DNA of 41,495 nucleotides from Actinomycetota bacterium (GTDB lineage Bacteria; Actinomycetota; Aquicultoria; Aquicultorales; Aquicultoraceae): positions 1 through 41,495 of the forward strand of contig JASEGT010000013.1 of the NCBI GenBank assembly GCA_030018005.1, in the 5' to 3' direction. A program made the position numbers and the translations under genes. Each line of letters starts with the position of its first letter. Position 1 is the stretch's first letter. Below are positions 16,064 through 24,260 of this stretch, piece by piece. The notes below the pieces were generated by a model. The model did not search any database. It saw only the letters and a program-made list of their open reading frames with translations, and was not told the DNA's origin.

Positions 16064-18307
16064 TTATCTAAGCGTTGTCTCCAAGTACTTGGAGCTTCCG
16101 TCATTTAGTTCAACACGCACCCGCCACGTGCCCACGGAGAGATTCTTGGTTGAGAGGTTGAAGATATACCGTTCGCCGTCGCTGTCATAGCGGAATAGGT
16201 TCCCGCTATTTGCCGAACCCGAGGGAATGCCTTCAAGCTCGACACCGGGCACGCCGTTTTCGATCTTTGCCGCATAAATCTTGGCTACGGCATCTTTTAT
16301 GAAATTGCCGCTTGCGTCTTTAATCTGGAACTTGACCGGTATTGTACTGCCAAATTTTGCGCTACTTGTGTTCGGCGGCAAAAACCGGAAGTCTTCGTAA
16401 CGGACGAAATACGTTACCGTCTTGACCGAGTGATTGCCGGCATTGTCTGTGGCTTCAACCGTAAAGGTATGCGCCCCTACTATTGAGGTGTCGATAGGCG
16501 CTCCGCTAGGTACGGTTCCGGTTGCTAAGACCAAACCTGAGATGCTGTCCATTGCCGTCCACTCGGCGAGAACGTTCTCGCCTAAAGAGTACTCCCCGCC
16601 GTCGGCCGGTATGCTTATGTCTATAATGGGTGCGGTTTTGTCCACCCCTATTTGCTGCTCTTTAACTGCGCCTACATTTCCGGCTTTATCGGTCGAGCGA
16701 TAGTGCACGGTTGTCCTACCGTCAACAGAGATTGTAAATGGCGCTGTGCAGTTTATCCAGTTTACACCATCGAGGTTATATTCCGTTTTCGCCACACCGG
16801 AGCCGCCCTCGTTGTCTACCGAGGTAAGGCCTACCTTAACATCAGATAAATACCAACCGTTATCACCCGGAGTACCAAAAAGCTCGATTATAGTTGCCGG
16901 CGCAGTCTTATCGGAGGAATTCGAGCCCCAACCATTCGGCTTCGTCCAGGGAAGATAATCCGCGCAACGGCCGACGTAATAGGGTTTATCCACAAACCCG
17001 TCACCGTTGCCATCGGGTCCCGTCCAGTTGCTCCAGTAATTTCCACCCGACGGCTTCCCTATATTAAACCCGTTGCTCTGAGGCCAACCATCTACGCCGA
17101 CAGACTGGGTGCCGTTAGCGACAAAGTTGTTATTATATATCTTATTATAGGCGCTGTAGAGCGTAGAGATTCCGCACCCGTTTCTAGAGATAGTGTTTCT
17201 GCTAAGCGTCCCATAAACCATTGTTGAAAGAAAAAGGCCATGCTGGCGGTTACTCTCGCTTATGCAATCAGTAAGGGTGCTGTAAGTGCTCGCACCGAAG
17301 TAAAACCCGCCGTCGCGATTTAGACTCGCCGAGCTATCTTCAACGATACAACTATCTGATTGGCTTATGAAAACGCCCCATGCGCCATTTCGCACGGCAT
17401 TGTTGTTCGAGACAGTATTTGAAGAGGATTGATATTGTAGTGTCAACCCTGTATATGCATTTACTTCCTGAACATTGCCCGACAGAGCATTCTTGTATGA
17501 GCAATTGACCCTTATCCCATAGGCATTGGAAGAAGCGACGTTGTCGACAATAGCATTATTGTTTGAGTGGTCAAGAAGGATTCCGATATAAAACCCCTTA
17601 ACCGTAGCGTTTTTAACCGTAACACCAGTCCTTCCGTGAAGGTAGATGCCGCTGCCCGACCCGCTTCCGGTTACCGTGTGGCCGTTTCCATCTAAAGTTA
17701 TGCCATCGCTATCTATCTGAATCGTCTCAAATACATCGCTGGTTAGGGTGGCGGTCTTTGTTACCGGGTCCCAGGTTCCTATGCCGTCTCTGCTCCAACC
17801 GCTATCGCTAAGAAATATCGTAGAGGGCCTGGGCTGGATAAAGACCGAGTGCGCCTTGGAGAGGTCCTGGATATAGAAATAATTGCCGTTTTCGTCGGTG
17901 GTAAATGCAACATGATTGCGGTAATCGTCTTCGTATTTGTGATAGGTGGTGAGCGGAACAAAACCGCCCAGGGTAACCGAGGTAGAGCCAGCGCCTGAGG
18001 CAGCCTCAAGCTGCATAGCAACCATCTCGGGTACAGATTCGAGTACAAGCTTTACCGGCTCCGAGCTATCGAGAGATATATTTAGATATTCACTATCGGT
18101 AAGACAAAATCTGATGCCGGTAGATTCTAGTCTTCCGGGTATTTGGGGCTCTAGGGGAATCTCGGGCAGACCAAGGGGGTCATCCGCGAGGTATGGATTG
18201 ACCTCCAGAGGAATTAAAGGCAAGGGTGTTTCCGCCAAAGCTATGCTTGTGCTTAGCAGGCTCAAAACCAAAGTTACTAGAAAAAGGCTTGAGAGTTTCC
18301 TAATCAT
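16064..18307 (-). CDS. Secreted parallel beta-helix (NosD-like) protein with OmpL47-type and PxKF domains
   Basis: A 747-residue exported protein. Residues 1-25 form a clear signal peptide with cleavage after ALA. From about 175 to 430 is a right-handed beta-helix of NosD/PbH1 type, with repeated N-ladder turns such as LLDHSNNNAIVDNVASSNAYG and IYNNNFVANG. Residues 480-640 hold Ig-like/OmpL47-type units beginning DKTAPATIIELFG and DKTAPIIDI. Residues 645-747 are a PxKF domain (motif TIPVKFQIKDASG). There is no LPXTG or C-terminal membrane anchor, so it is probably released or held non-covalently. A perfect sigma-28 promoter lies 250 bp upstream, tying it to motility. Possible roles are adhesion or glycan binding; both are inference. 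Confidence 0.88.
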   Translation of the reverse strand: MIRKLSSLFLVTLVLSLLSTSIALAETPLPLIPLEVNPYLADDPLGLPEIPLEPQIPGRLESTGIRFCLTDSEYLNISLDSSEPVKLVLESVPEMVAMQLEAASGAGSTSVTLGGFVPLTTYHKYEDDYRNHVAFTTDENGNYFYIQDLSKAHSVFIQPRPSTIFLSDSGWSRDGIGTWDPVTKTATLTSDVFETIQIDSDGITLDGNGHTVTGSGSGSGIYLHGRTGVTVKNATVKGFYIGILLDHSNNNAIVDNVASSNAYGIRVNCSYKNALSGNVQEVNAYTGLTLQYQSSSNTVSNNNAVRNGAWGVFISQSDSCIVEDSSASLNRDGGFYFGASTYSTLTDCISESNRQHGLFLSTMVYGTLSRNTISRNGCGISTLYSAYNKIYNNNFVANGTQSVGVDGWPQSNGFNIGKPSGGNYWSNWTGPDGNGDGFVDKPYYVGRCADYLPWTKPNGWGSNSSDKTAPATIIELFGTPGDNGWYLSDVKVGLTSVDNEGGSGVAKTEYNLDGVNWINCTAPFTISVDGRTTVHYRSTDKAGNVGAVKEQQIGVDKTAPIIDISIPADGGEYSLGENVLAEWTAMDSISGLVLATGTVPSGAPIDTSIVGAHTFTVEATDNAGNHSVKTVTYFVRYEDFRFLPPNTSSAKFGSTIPVKFQIKDASGNFIKDAVAKIYAAKIENGVPGVELEGIPSGSANSGNLFRYDSDGERYIFNLSTKNLSVGTWRVRVELNDGSSKYLETTLR

Positions 18308-18564
18308 TTCTTATCCTTTCATTACGAACCATACGTTTGCAGAAAACTTGTGTGCTCCGAGTTCCAGGCATTGCTTAGGCCTGAAACATATACTTGAACC
18401 ATTAATGGTATTACTGCAGAAGATGCAGGATTTCTAGCATAGTCTTAATTGAGTTAATACTGGTTAAGATTTTAGAGCTATAACAATCTTTTAACTGGGG
18501 GAGCTGCGGAAATTCTTGAATCTTAATAATGACGATAACTGTCATATTCTAGCAATTTAATATT
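18308..18564 (-). promoter_or_regulatory. Long 5' leader of the exoprotein gene
   Basis: If transcription begins at the sigma-28 site, the message has about 250 untranslated bases before the ATG at 18307 (ribosome site AAAGGAT). The leader can form a 7-bp hairpin with one G-U pair (18363-18369 with 18379-18385) and contains an ATGAC-N7-GTCAT inverted repeat around 18528-18544. I found no c-di-GMP, SAM or other riboswitch core in it. Confidence 0.35.
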
Positions 18565-18591
18565 ATATCGGCGTCATCTCAGTAATCTTTA
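18565..18591 (-). promoter_or_regulatory. Perfect sigma-28 promoter upstream of the PxKF exoprotein
   Basis: Minus strand TAAA (18588-18591), 15-base spacer, GCCGATAT (18565-18572): an exact match to the Bacillus SigD/FliA consensus, the best in the window. It lies 34 bp from the fliS terminator and points towards the exoprotein gene. No other minus-strand gene lies between them. Confidence 0.75.
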
Positions 18592-18624
18592 GGCGTCGTG
18601 GTTTTTTAGAGAGATTTGAGCGCC

Positions 18625-18658
18625 AAAAAAAATGACCACCCTAGAGACCCAGGGTGGT
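18625..18658 (-). terminator. Intrinsic terminator of the fliD-fliS operon
   Basis: An 8-bp perfect stem, ACCACCCT with AGGGTGGT (18635-18642 and 18651-18658), around an 8-base loop. On the minus strand it is followed by CA and eight T residues (18625-18632). It begins 30 bp after the fliS stop. The plus-strand side has only a short T-run, so termination is mainly for the flagellar operon. Confidence 0.85.
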
Positions 18659-18688
18659 TTTTAGTCGTTTAAGTATGAGCCTGCGAGA

Positions 18689-19063
18689 TTATCGAATCTC
18701 TCTCCAAGCAGTTCTTAGCTCTTTTAGCAACAATTCGATTTGCTGTATCTTTGCGGCATCGTTAGTGATGTTGGCGATTGCTAGTTCTTTTTGCATGTAT
18801 AGATAGAGGCTCTGCAGGTTGTCCGCAATTTCCCCGCCCACCTCATGGTCGAGAGAGGCGAGGAGTTCCTCGACAATCGCCATCGCCCTGGTTATGTACT
18901 GCGTTTTTTGAGAGACGTTATTGTCGTTCATGCAGAATTGCGCTTTGTTAAGAAATCCTATGGCTCCATCATAAAGAAGAATGATAAGTTCAAGCGGTGT
19001 TGTCGATGTATTAACCATAGCATGTGTATATGCGTTTTGCGCGTAAGCTGTATTTGGTAACAT
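18689..19063 (-). CDS. fliS: Flagellin export chaperone FliS
   Basis: FliS binds newly made flagellin in the cytoplasm, prevents early polymerisation and helps delivery to the export gate. The 124-residue helical protein has the typical start AYTHAMVNTSTTPLELIILLYDGAI and the later KTQYITRAMAIVEELLASLD. Its ATG shares one base with the fliD stop (TAATG), so translation is coupled. The gene is closed by a good terminator. No fliT is visible after it. Confidence 0.96.
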   Translation of the reverse strand: MLPNTAYAQNAYTHAMVNTSTTPLELIILLYDGAIGFLNKAQFCMNDNNVSQKTQYITRAMAIVEELLASLDHEVGGEIADNLQSLYLYMQKELAIANITNDAAKIQQIELLLKELRTAWREIR

Positions 19064-20478
19064 TATCTACTGCCTCCGATACTCTTCATTTGAGCTTGCA
19101 GCTGCGTTATATAGCTGCCCTGACCCTGAAGCTTCGCTAGCTGCTGGTCAAGGTTTTCGAATTTCTTCCTGAACAACTTCTCAGTTTTGCTCAGCCTCAA
19201 CTCTAAGTCCGAGCTTCTCCTGGTAATCGTCTTGATGGTATTCGTATAACCGCTTTGCTTGTCAGGAATAACGGTCTTGATATAGCCATCGAGTGGTGCT
19301 TCCAAAGAGGTCACCATTTCGTCGAGCATGCTCATTACATTAGCTGAATCCGACAACAATTTGCTGTCTAATTTCGCGGCGTCGAAACTCATCACGCCCA
19401 GCTTATCAATCGAGACACCTATGTCTACCAGGGAGACATCATTATGCATATTGGCGGTAAGGCCTCTGATGCTTGAGTGTATCGAACTGACCGTGCTATC
19501 GTTTCTCAATAGACCCTTTCCTGTGGCACTGCCGCGAAGGTTTTTTATGGTGGCAACAAGGCTGTTGTATGTCATTACGAACGAGTTTATCTTAGCCTTT
19601 ATGGCATCCGTGTCTGTCGAGACATCCAGGGTAAGTGTGCTGCCGGCTGAATCCTTCTTAAGGCTCATCGTAACACCAGTGATGACATCGTTTATAGTAT
19701 TCGCTGATTTTATGATGGTTAGCCCGTTGATAACAAGGGAAGCATCCCTGGCCGCCCAGGACTGCGTCATGTTCATGACACCAGCGATAGGATTTCCGTC
19801 TGCGTCATAGCTTGTGGGGTTAAAGGCAAGCTTTGAAAGCCCGGTCATATCCGTCTCGCCGGCCTCTTCAAATGTGCCATTATTGTCCTCGTCAACCCGT
19901 ATGACTATCCTGTTGGAAGCACCGGTGCTGGTTGAAGAAAGCACCAACCTATAGCCCGTCCCGTCATTTAATATGGACGCCTTGACTCCGGCATTAGCAT
20001 TATTTATCGCATCCTTTGCGCCGGTTAACGTGTTGTTTGTGGAGTCGATGGTTATTGTGACGGGAGCCGAACTGCCGATTTGTATTTGTAGCTTTTGCGA
20101 GGTAACCACGGATAGGTCGGCTACTTCGTCTGTCTCGGCGGTAAACGTTGTGGAATGAACGCTCTGGGCGCTCGCAATATTGTTGACCTTGATGTTGTAA
20201 GTAGCGGCCGTAGCATTGGTGGCGGCAGATGCGCTAAAAACATAGTTGTCTGCCGATACCGCTTTCATACTTATGAGGTTGCTGCCTTTAAGAGCGCCAA
20301 GAGAGCTTTTAAAGCCTGAAAGAGACGAGAGCAACGAGCCTAAGCCGCTTATTTTCGCCTGGTAATCGGCCTCTTTTGTCTGTAGCTTTACGAGCGGCTG
20401 GCGCTCGACCCCCATGAGCCCTTTGATCATGCTTTCAACGTCTAAGCCTGAATAAATTCCCGAAGTCGCTAAACCCAT
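19063..20478 (-). CDS. fliD: Flagellar filament cap protein FliD
   Basis: FliD forms the cap at the filament tip that guides flagellin insertion. The 471-residue product begins with the conserved GIYSGLDVESMIKGLMGVERQPL and continues with FliD_N, a variable middle and the FliD_C domain (TYNSLVATIKNL; SKLGV-like region DIGVSIDKLGVMSFDAAKL). A long C-terminal coiled coil (SDLELRLSKTEKLFRKKFENL) comes last. Length is within the family's range. Order flaG-fliD-fliS is the common one after flagellin. Confidence 0.96.
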   Translation of the reverse strand: MGLATSGIYSGLDVESMIKGLMGVERQPLVKLQTKEADYQAKISGLGSLLSSLSGFKSSLGALKGSNLISMKAVSADNYVFSASAATNATAATYNIKVNNIASAQSVHSTTFTAETDEVADLSVVTSQKLQIQIGSSAPVTITIDSTNNTLTGAKDAINNANAGVKASILNDGTGYRLVLSSTSTGASNRIVIRVDEDNNGTFEEAGETDMTGLSKLAFNPTSYDADGNPIAGVMNMTQSWAARDASLVINGLTIIKSANTINDVITGVTMSLKKDSAGSTLTLDVSTDTDAIKAKINSFVMTYNSLVATIKNLRGSATGKGLLRNDSTVSSIHSSIRGLTANMHNDVSLVDIGVSIDKLGVMSFDAAKLDSKLLSDSANVMSMLDEMVTSLEAPLDGYIKTVIPDKQSGYTNTIKTITRRSSDLELRLSKTEKLFRKKFENLDQQLAKLQGQGSYITQLQAQMKSIGGSR

Positions 20479-20484
20479 GATATG

Positions 20485-20802
20485 CTACGCCTCTCTGTCA
20501 ACTAGATGTTCGATGGTTTCCTGGATGTGCTCTGCCGCCGCGATTACTTCTTTTGGCGGAGTCTGCCTGACCACGTTTCCTTGTTCGTCAATAAATTGGA
20601 TCACTGTTTGCTTGTTGTCCAGAAGTTTGAACACCGCTTTATTGCCGGTAGCCATCTTAATATCAGGCATAGGATCCGCTTTAGGCTGTTTGCTTGCCTT
20701 TGCCGCTGAATCAGTATGCTGAGGCTTAGGCGGTTCAGCAAGCACAGCATTCTGTTTTATCTTAAAGCTCAGATTTGTTGAACTTATCTTCCACATTTCC
20801 AT
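20485..20802 (-). CDS. flaG: FlaG family protein
   Basis: FlaG proteins lie between flagellin and fliD and affect filament length. The 105-residue product has a basic, disordered N-terminal half and the FlaG C-terminal motif KLLDNKQTVIQFIDEQGNVVRQTPP (about 61-85) followed by helices. The start is uncertain: ATG codons at 20802 and 20796 both lack a good ribosome site, because a 28-bp perfect palindrome occupies the space behind flagellin. Low or coupled expression is therefore likely. Six bases separate it from fliD. Confidence 0.85.
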   Translation of the reverse strand: MEMWKISSTNLSFKIKQNAVLAEPPKPQHTDSAAKASKQPKADPMPDIKMATGNKAVFKLLDNKQTVIQFIDEQGNVVRQTPPKEVIAAAEHIQETIEHLVDREA

Positions 20803-20808
20803 GATATT

Positions 20809-20836
20809 TGAAGGGAGGGCTTAAGCCCTCCCTTCA
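20809..20836. terminator. 28-bp perfect palindrome between flagellin and flaG
   Basis: Fourteen bases and their exact complement with no spacer (centre TTAA, arms AAGGGAGGGC and GCCCTCCCTT) begin 12 bp after the flagellin stop. There is no T-run on the minus strand. It could partially terminate or, more likely, protect the 3' end of an abundant flagellin message while reducing flaG-fliD-fliS output. It overlaps the position where the flaG ribosome site should be. Confidence 0.7.
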
Positions 20837-20847
20837 ACCCTCCAAAT

Positions 20848-22275
20848 CTACCTACCGCCCAACAGCGCCAGTACATTCTGAGGCAATGAATTCGCCTGAC
20901 TAAGTACTGAGATACCAGCCTGTTGGAGAATTTGTGATTTAGTGATGTTCGCTGCTTCAGCCGCGAAGTTGGCATCCATGATGCGCGAGTGGGCAGCTGT
21001 GACGTTCTCAAGAACGTTTGACAGGTTCGAATTGGTCGACTCAAACCTGTTCAAGATAGCGCCGAGTTCCGCTCTCATGGTCGTGATGCCCTGAAGCGCG
21101 GAGTCGACTCTCTTCATCGTGTCGTTGGCGTTCGCTGCAGTTGTAACGTCAACGCTGTTAAGGGTTGTGCTGTCTTTTGCGATTACAGCGCTCACGCCAA
21201 AGCCAAGCCTGTTGTTCGCATCGGCAACAGTGATGTTGTCAGCTGCTGAGAGCTTGATGAAACCGCGAGTCTGCGTTGTGCCGGCGGCGAACGCTATTGT
21301 GTCGGCAACACCAGCATCTACTTTCGCAGCGGTCAGGTCGATATGGCGACCGTCTGCTGCGGTCAGCTCCATGTTGACACCGTTAAGAGCCGCTGTGACA
21401 CCCGTCTGGTTGGAGTACAAGTTGATGCGGTCCATCAGCTCAGTTTGCGAGACGTTGGTTACGCCGGTGTACGACGCAACGGTCACGGTGTTGATGGTGA
21501 GTGAGTAAGAATCACCCGCGTTGTTCATGACAACGCCCGCGCTGGCGGTATTAGAAGTCTTGGTTCCCGATACAGCTGTGGCGGTCACACCGGTTATACC
21601 GCTCGAATTAATCGCCAGCGCTTTCGCGTAGGCACTGCCAATGGCCTGGCCATTGGCTGAACCAGCTACGGACGCGCTAACGTTGCTCCCGTTGATTTGA
21701 ACATCGCCAATACCTATGCCGGCAGCGGTAACAGCAGTTCCAGCGGTCGCTTCGGCGATTTGACCGATTTGCGTGACCCTAAGACCTGTAGACATCGACA
21801 GCGCGATGGTCTGGCCTGATGACACGCCAACCTGGAATGTCTTGGTACCGAGGGTACCGTCGAGCAACGTCTGGTTGTTGAACTGAGTCTGGGTCGCGAT
21901 CCTATCCATCTCCTGGATAAGCTGCTGAACCTCTTTGTCGGTCGCGCCGCGGTCCAACGAAGTGTTGGTCGCGTTCGCCGACTGGACTGCCAGCTCCCTG
22001 ATCCTCTGGAGGGCGTTGGTCATCTCATCGATGGCACCCTCAGCAGTCTGCACCATTGAAACCGCGTCATTCGCGTTTCTAATAGCTTGGTTAAGACCCC
22101 TGATCTGTGACGACATTCTCACTGCGATAGCAAGACCGGCTGCGTCGTCTTTTGCGGAGTTAATGCGAAGACCTGAAGATAACCTCTGCATCGCTGTCTG
22201 GAGCGGCATAAGGCTCTTGCTTAGGTTCCTCTGTGCGTTGAGTGATTGCATGTTTGTGTTGATTACTAAAGCCAT
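20848..22275 (-). CDS. Flagellin (filament subunit)
   Basis: Flagellin (fliC/hag type), the filament subunit, exported by the type III system. From the ATG at 22275 the product is 475 residues. The conserved D0/D1 N-terminus is present (ALVINTNMQSLNAQRNL; RLSSGLRINSAKDDAAGLAI), as is the C-terminus (DANFAAEAANITKSQILQQ; ending LPQNVLALLGGR). The middle (about 180-390) is Ala/Thr/Val-rich and variable, as for the exposed D2/D3 parts. The upstream in-frame ATG at 22323 is rejected because AAGGAGG sits 8 bases before 22275. Only one flagellin gene lies in the window. Glycosyltransferase genes nearby suggest the protein may be modified. Confidence 0.97.
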   Translation of the reverse strand: MALVINTNMQSLNAQRNLSKSLMPLQTAMQRLSSGLRINSAKDDAAGLAIAVRMSSQIRGLNQAIRNANDAVSMVQTAEGAIDEMTNALQRIRELAVQSANATNTSLDRGATDKEVQQLIQEMDRIATQTQFNNQTLLDGTLGTKTFQVGVSSGQTIALSMSTGLRVTQIGQIAEATAGTAVTAAGIGIGDVQINGSNVSASVAGSANGQAIGSAYAKALAINSSGITGVTATAVSGTKTSNTASAGVVMNNAGDSYSLTINTVTVASYTGVTNVSQTELMDRINLYSNQTGVTAALNGVNMELTAADGRHIDLTAAKVDAGVADTIAFAAGTTQTRGFIKLSAADNITVADANNRLGFGVSAVIAKDSTTLNSVDVTTAANANDTMKRVDSALQGITTMRAELGAILNRFESTNSNLSNVLENVTAAHSRIMDANFAAEAANITKSQILQQAGISVLSQANSLPQNVLALLGGR

Positions 22276-22283
22276 TTTTGTTT

Positions 22284-22322
22284 CCTCCTTGAATTTACCT
22301 TGTTTATTTGGCATCCTTGCCA
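22284..22322 (-). promoter_or_regulatory. Candidate CsrA-binding region in the flagellin leader
   Basis: The leader contains a 5-bp hairpin TGGCA-AGGA-TGCCA (22309-22322) that shows AGGA in its loop, and, about 20 bases downstream, the ribosome site AAGGAGG (22284-22290). A hairpin-presented GGA plus a GGA overlapping the Shine-Dalgarno is the arrangement through which CsrA blocks hag translation in Bacillus. The csrA and fliW genes are immediately upstream, so the target and its regulators are adjacent. Confidence 0.7.
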
Positions 22323-22405
22323 TTGCCAGCTATAACCGAGAGTGCCCTTTCCGACCGGCCGGTGCCCGAGAAGATCCTCCCTGGACAGAACTGGACTTAA
22401 CACTT

Positions 22406-22413
22406 ATATCGTC
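22406..22413 (-). promoter_or_regulatory. Possible sigma-28 -10 element for flagellin
   Basis: GACGATAT on the minus strand matches seven of eight positions of GCCGATAT and is identical to the -10 of the MCP promoter at 38364-38371. No TAAA is found at 14-16 bases upstream, so the -35 is weak or absent. A start near here gives a leader of about 125 bases. Confidence 0.45.
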
Positions 22414-22451
22414 AGCTTTTTAAATTTTCTGCACAAGATTAAGAAGGTTTT

Positions 22452-22688
22452 TTAAGAAATATCTTTGGCGAGAAGGTCACTTAAATTCTGAAGGGCGTCT
22501 TTCGATGTGGAAGCGGCGCGGTCATTCTCCTCGAGAATAGCCTTGTATATCTCCTGGCGGTAGACGGGGATATTCTTAGGAGCTTTGATACCGATTTTAA
22601 CGTGGTCGTCTCTTACCTCGACGATGAAGACCTCGATATCGTTACCTATATTAATGCTCTCGTTGATCTTTCTGGTAAGAACCAGCAT
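22452..22688 (-). CDS. csrA: Carbon storage regulator CsrA (RNA-binding)
   Basis: CsrA is a dimeric RNA-binding protein that recognises GGA motifs and represses translation, in Gram-positives chiefly of flagellin. The 78-residue product has the full family sequence: [20 protein letters not shown], then [20 protein letters not shown]. The latter part carries the usual PKNIPVYR motif. A short acidic, Ser/Asp-rich tail follows. GGAGG is 6 bases before the ATG. Order fliW-csrA-flagellin with an 8-bp gap to fliW is the standard partner-switch module. Confidence 0.97.
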   Translation of the reverse strand: MLVLTRKINESINIGNDIEVFIVEVRDDHVKIGIKAPKNIPVYRQEIYKAILEENDRAASTSKDALQNLSDLLAKDIS

Positions 22689-22696
22689 TGTTCCTC

Positions 22697-23221
22697 CTAG
22701 GCTTCGGATATCAGCGGATGCTTAGTCGTATAGCCATCATAAGCCAAAACAACCTGAATTGCTAAGTTACTGCGAAGATTAATGATTACGGGCGCCATGA
22801 GATTGGCGGTGATCTTTCCCGGATCGCCGGGGATGGTCAAAATAGACAAAACCAGAAGGGAAGCTTCTTCGTCGGCTTCGTCTTCTTCTGTAGCTTTAAG
22901 CTTCTCCAGATCCCACTCGCTTATAGCCGGGTTATAGTCTTCGAAATATGCCCAGGGCTCAACTACCACAAAAGCGACATCCGCCAGCTCAGTCGATTGG
23001 AGCCAAGCAAGCGGGCTGTTTTCCTTATGCGGTATCAAGACAAATTCCTTCGCATCGGGAAACCCCGGTATGCTATCGACAAATCGTATTATTTTGTCCT
23101 CATCTACCTCGACCACACCAAATCTCGTAGTCGTGAACTTTGCTCTAGCCATCGTTTCAACCTTTACCATAATTTTTTCGGGACCCTCTTCGGGCATCAA
23201 CGCTGCAGTTCGGGCATCCAT
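22697..23221 (-). CDS. fliW: Flagellar assembly factor FliW
   Basis: FliW binds either flagellin or CsrA; when flagellin is exported, free FliW sequesters CsrA and flagellin translation resumes. The family core starts at [18 protein letters not shown] and [14 protein letters not shown], and continues to [16 protein letters not shown] and [19 protein letters not shown]. At 174 residues it is longer than most FliW because of about 25 extra N-terminal residues; GGAG lies 6 bases before the first ATG, so this start is kept, but ATG at 23152 ([12 protein letters not shown]) is an alternative. No clear promoter was found, only an isolated TATAAT at 23309-23314. Confidence 0.93.
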   Translation of the reverse strand: MDARTAALMPEEGPEKIMVKVETMARAKFTTTRFGVVEVDEDKIIRFVDSIPGFPDAKEFVLIPHKENSPLAWLQSTELADVAFVVVEPWAYFEDYNPAISEWDLEKLKATEEDEADEEASLLVLSILTIPGDPGKITANLMAPVIINLRSNLAIQVVLAYDGYTTKHPLISEA

Positions 23222-23355
23222 CCGTGTCTCCTCTGTCTAATAATATTAACGCTAATAGGGCATTTGTTGAACCACTTACACACTTTTTTGTTTACTCTAC
23301 AGACGCGCATTATAACGATAGAGCTTATGCCCTGCGCCGGTCATATCCTCAAAAT

Positions 23356-24249
23356 CTATCTTAAGAAGTCGATGAGCGATTTCTGTATAGACATGCTGCC
23401 TGACGTGAGTGCTGCCTGGTATACGTTTTCTTCACTCTTGAGCTTCATTATGACTTCCGCCAAATCGGCGTCCTCGATATTGCTGAGTATTCCAGTCAAG
23501 CTAAGCACATCCTGCGAGTGCCTGTCTTTGACGAAATCCAGACGGTTTATCTTTGCTCCGACTGTCGCCAATGAATCCGTTATGGATTCTAATGAATCAT
23601 CGACCAGGCTGGTATCTCCCGAAACCGCCGTATAGTCCCCCGCACGAAGATGAGCACTAAGGTCTATTAAGACCTGGAAGACGTCTGTGGCACCTTGGAA
23701 TATCGCATCCCCGTTAAGGTTGACCGCAGCGTTGACCCCTCTTTCGATTTCGTAGTTGATGACTCCGGCGTCACCATTATAAGTAACGCTAGGCACCGGA
23801 GGGCCGACTTGTATAAATGCCGGTGTCGTCGTCTTATGGCCGGCAAAGATAGACCTACCCGCTAAACTCGTATTTCCGATGACGACCATCTCGGATAAGA
23901 GCTGGTCTACCTCGTTGGCGATTTTGTCGAGTTCGCTCTGGCTGTTGGTAGAATTGGCCCCCATTACGGCCAGCTCTTTTGCCCTATACATCAGCTCTGT
24001 AGCATTTCTGAGCGCCACGTCCGCCATGTTTAGCCAAGTAAGCCCGTCGTCGACATTGTTGATATATTGTTCCGTCTCCTTTATTGAGACGCGAGTAGCC
24101 AGTGCTTGGTTTATGGCTACCGGGTTGTCGGATGGCCGATTGAACAGCTTCCCGGAAGATAGCTGGGTCTGATACTTTGCCATCCTATCGTAAGAAGACG
24201 ATATGTTCTTTAAAATCGTGCTCGAAAGCATGTTTTGAGTTACTCTCAC
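23356..24249 (-). CDS. flgL: Flagellar hook-filament junction protein FlgL
   Basis: FlgL (HAP3) is the second junction protein between hook and filament. The 297-residue sequence starts MRVTQNMLSSTILKNISSSY and has the flagellin-like motif QLSSGKLFNRPSDNPVAINQ. Its C-terminus is a helix (LADVEDADLAEVIMKLK-like region, ending QKSLIDFL). The start is GTG, 11 bases after the flgK stop. Order flgM-flgN-flgK-flgL is the usual one. Confidence 0.95.
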   Translation of the reverse strand: MRVTQNMLSSTILKNISSSYDRMAKYQTQLSSGKLFNRPSDNPVAINQALATRVSIKETEQYINNVDDGLTWLNMADVALRNATELMYRAKELAVMGANSTNSQSELDKIANEVDQLLSEMVVIGNTSLAGRSIFAGHKTTTPAFIQVGPPVPSVTYNGDAGVINYEIERGVNAAVNLNGDAIFQGATDVFQVLIDLSAHLRAGDYTAVSGDTSLVDDSLESITDSLATVGAKINRLDFVKDRHSQDVLSLTGILSNIEDADLAEVIMKLKSEENVYQAALTSGSMSIQKSLIDFLR

Positions 24250-24260
24250 CTATACCACCC

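Noticed and set aside
18308-18564. Possible c-di-GMP or other riboswitch in the exoprotein leader
   Set aside because: None of the conserved core strings of GEMM-type or other common riboswitches is present.
23309-23314. Perfect TATAAT upstream of fliW
   Set aside because: No -35 element at 16-18 bases and no TG extension; on its own it is too weak to call a promoter.
22997-23635. 212-residue plus-strand open frame across fliW and flgL
   Set aside because: Antisense to two clear genes and spans their gap; no family sequence and no ribosome site.
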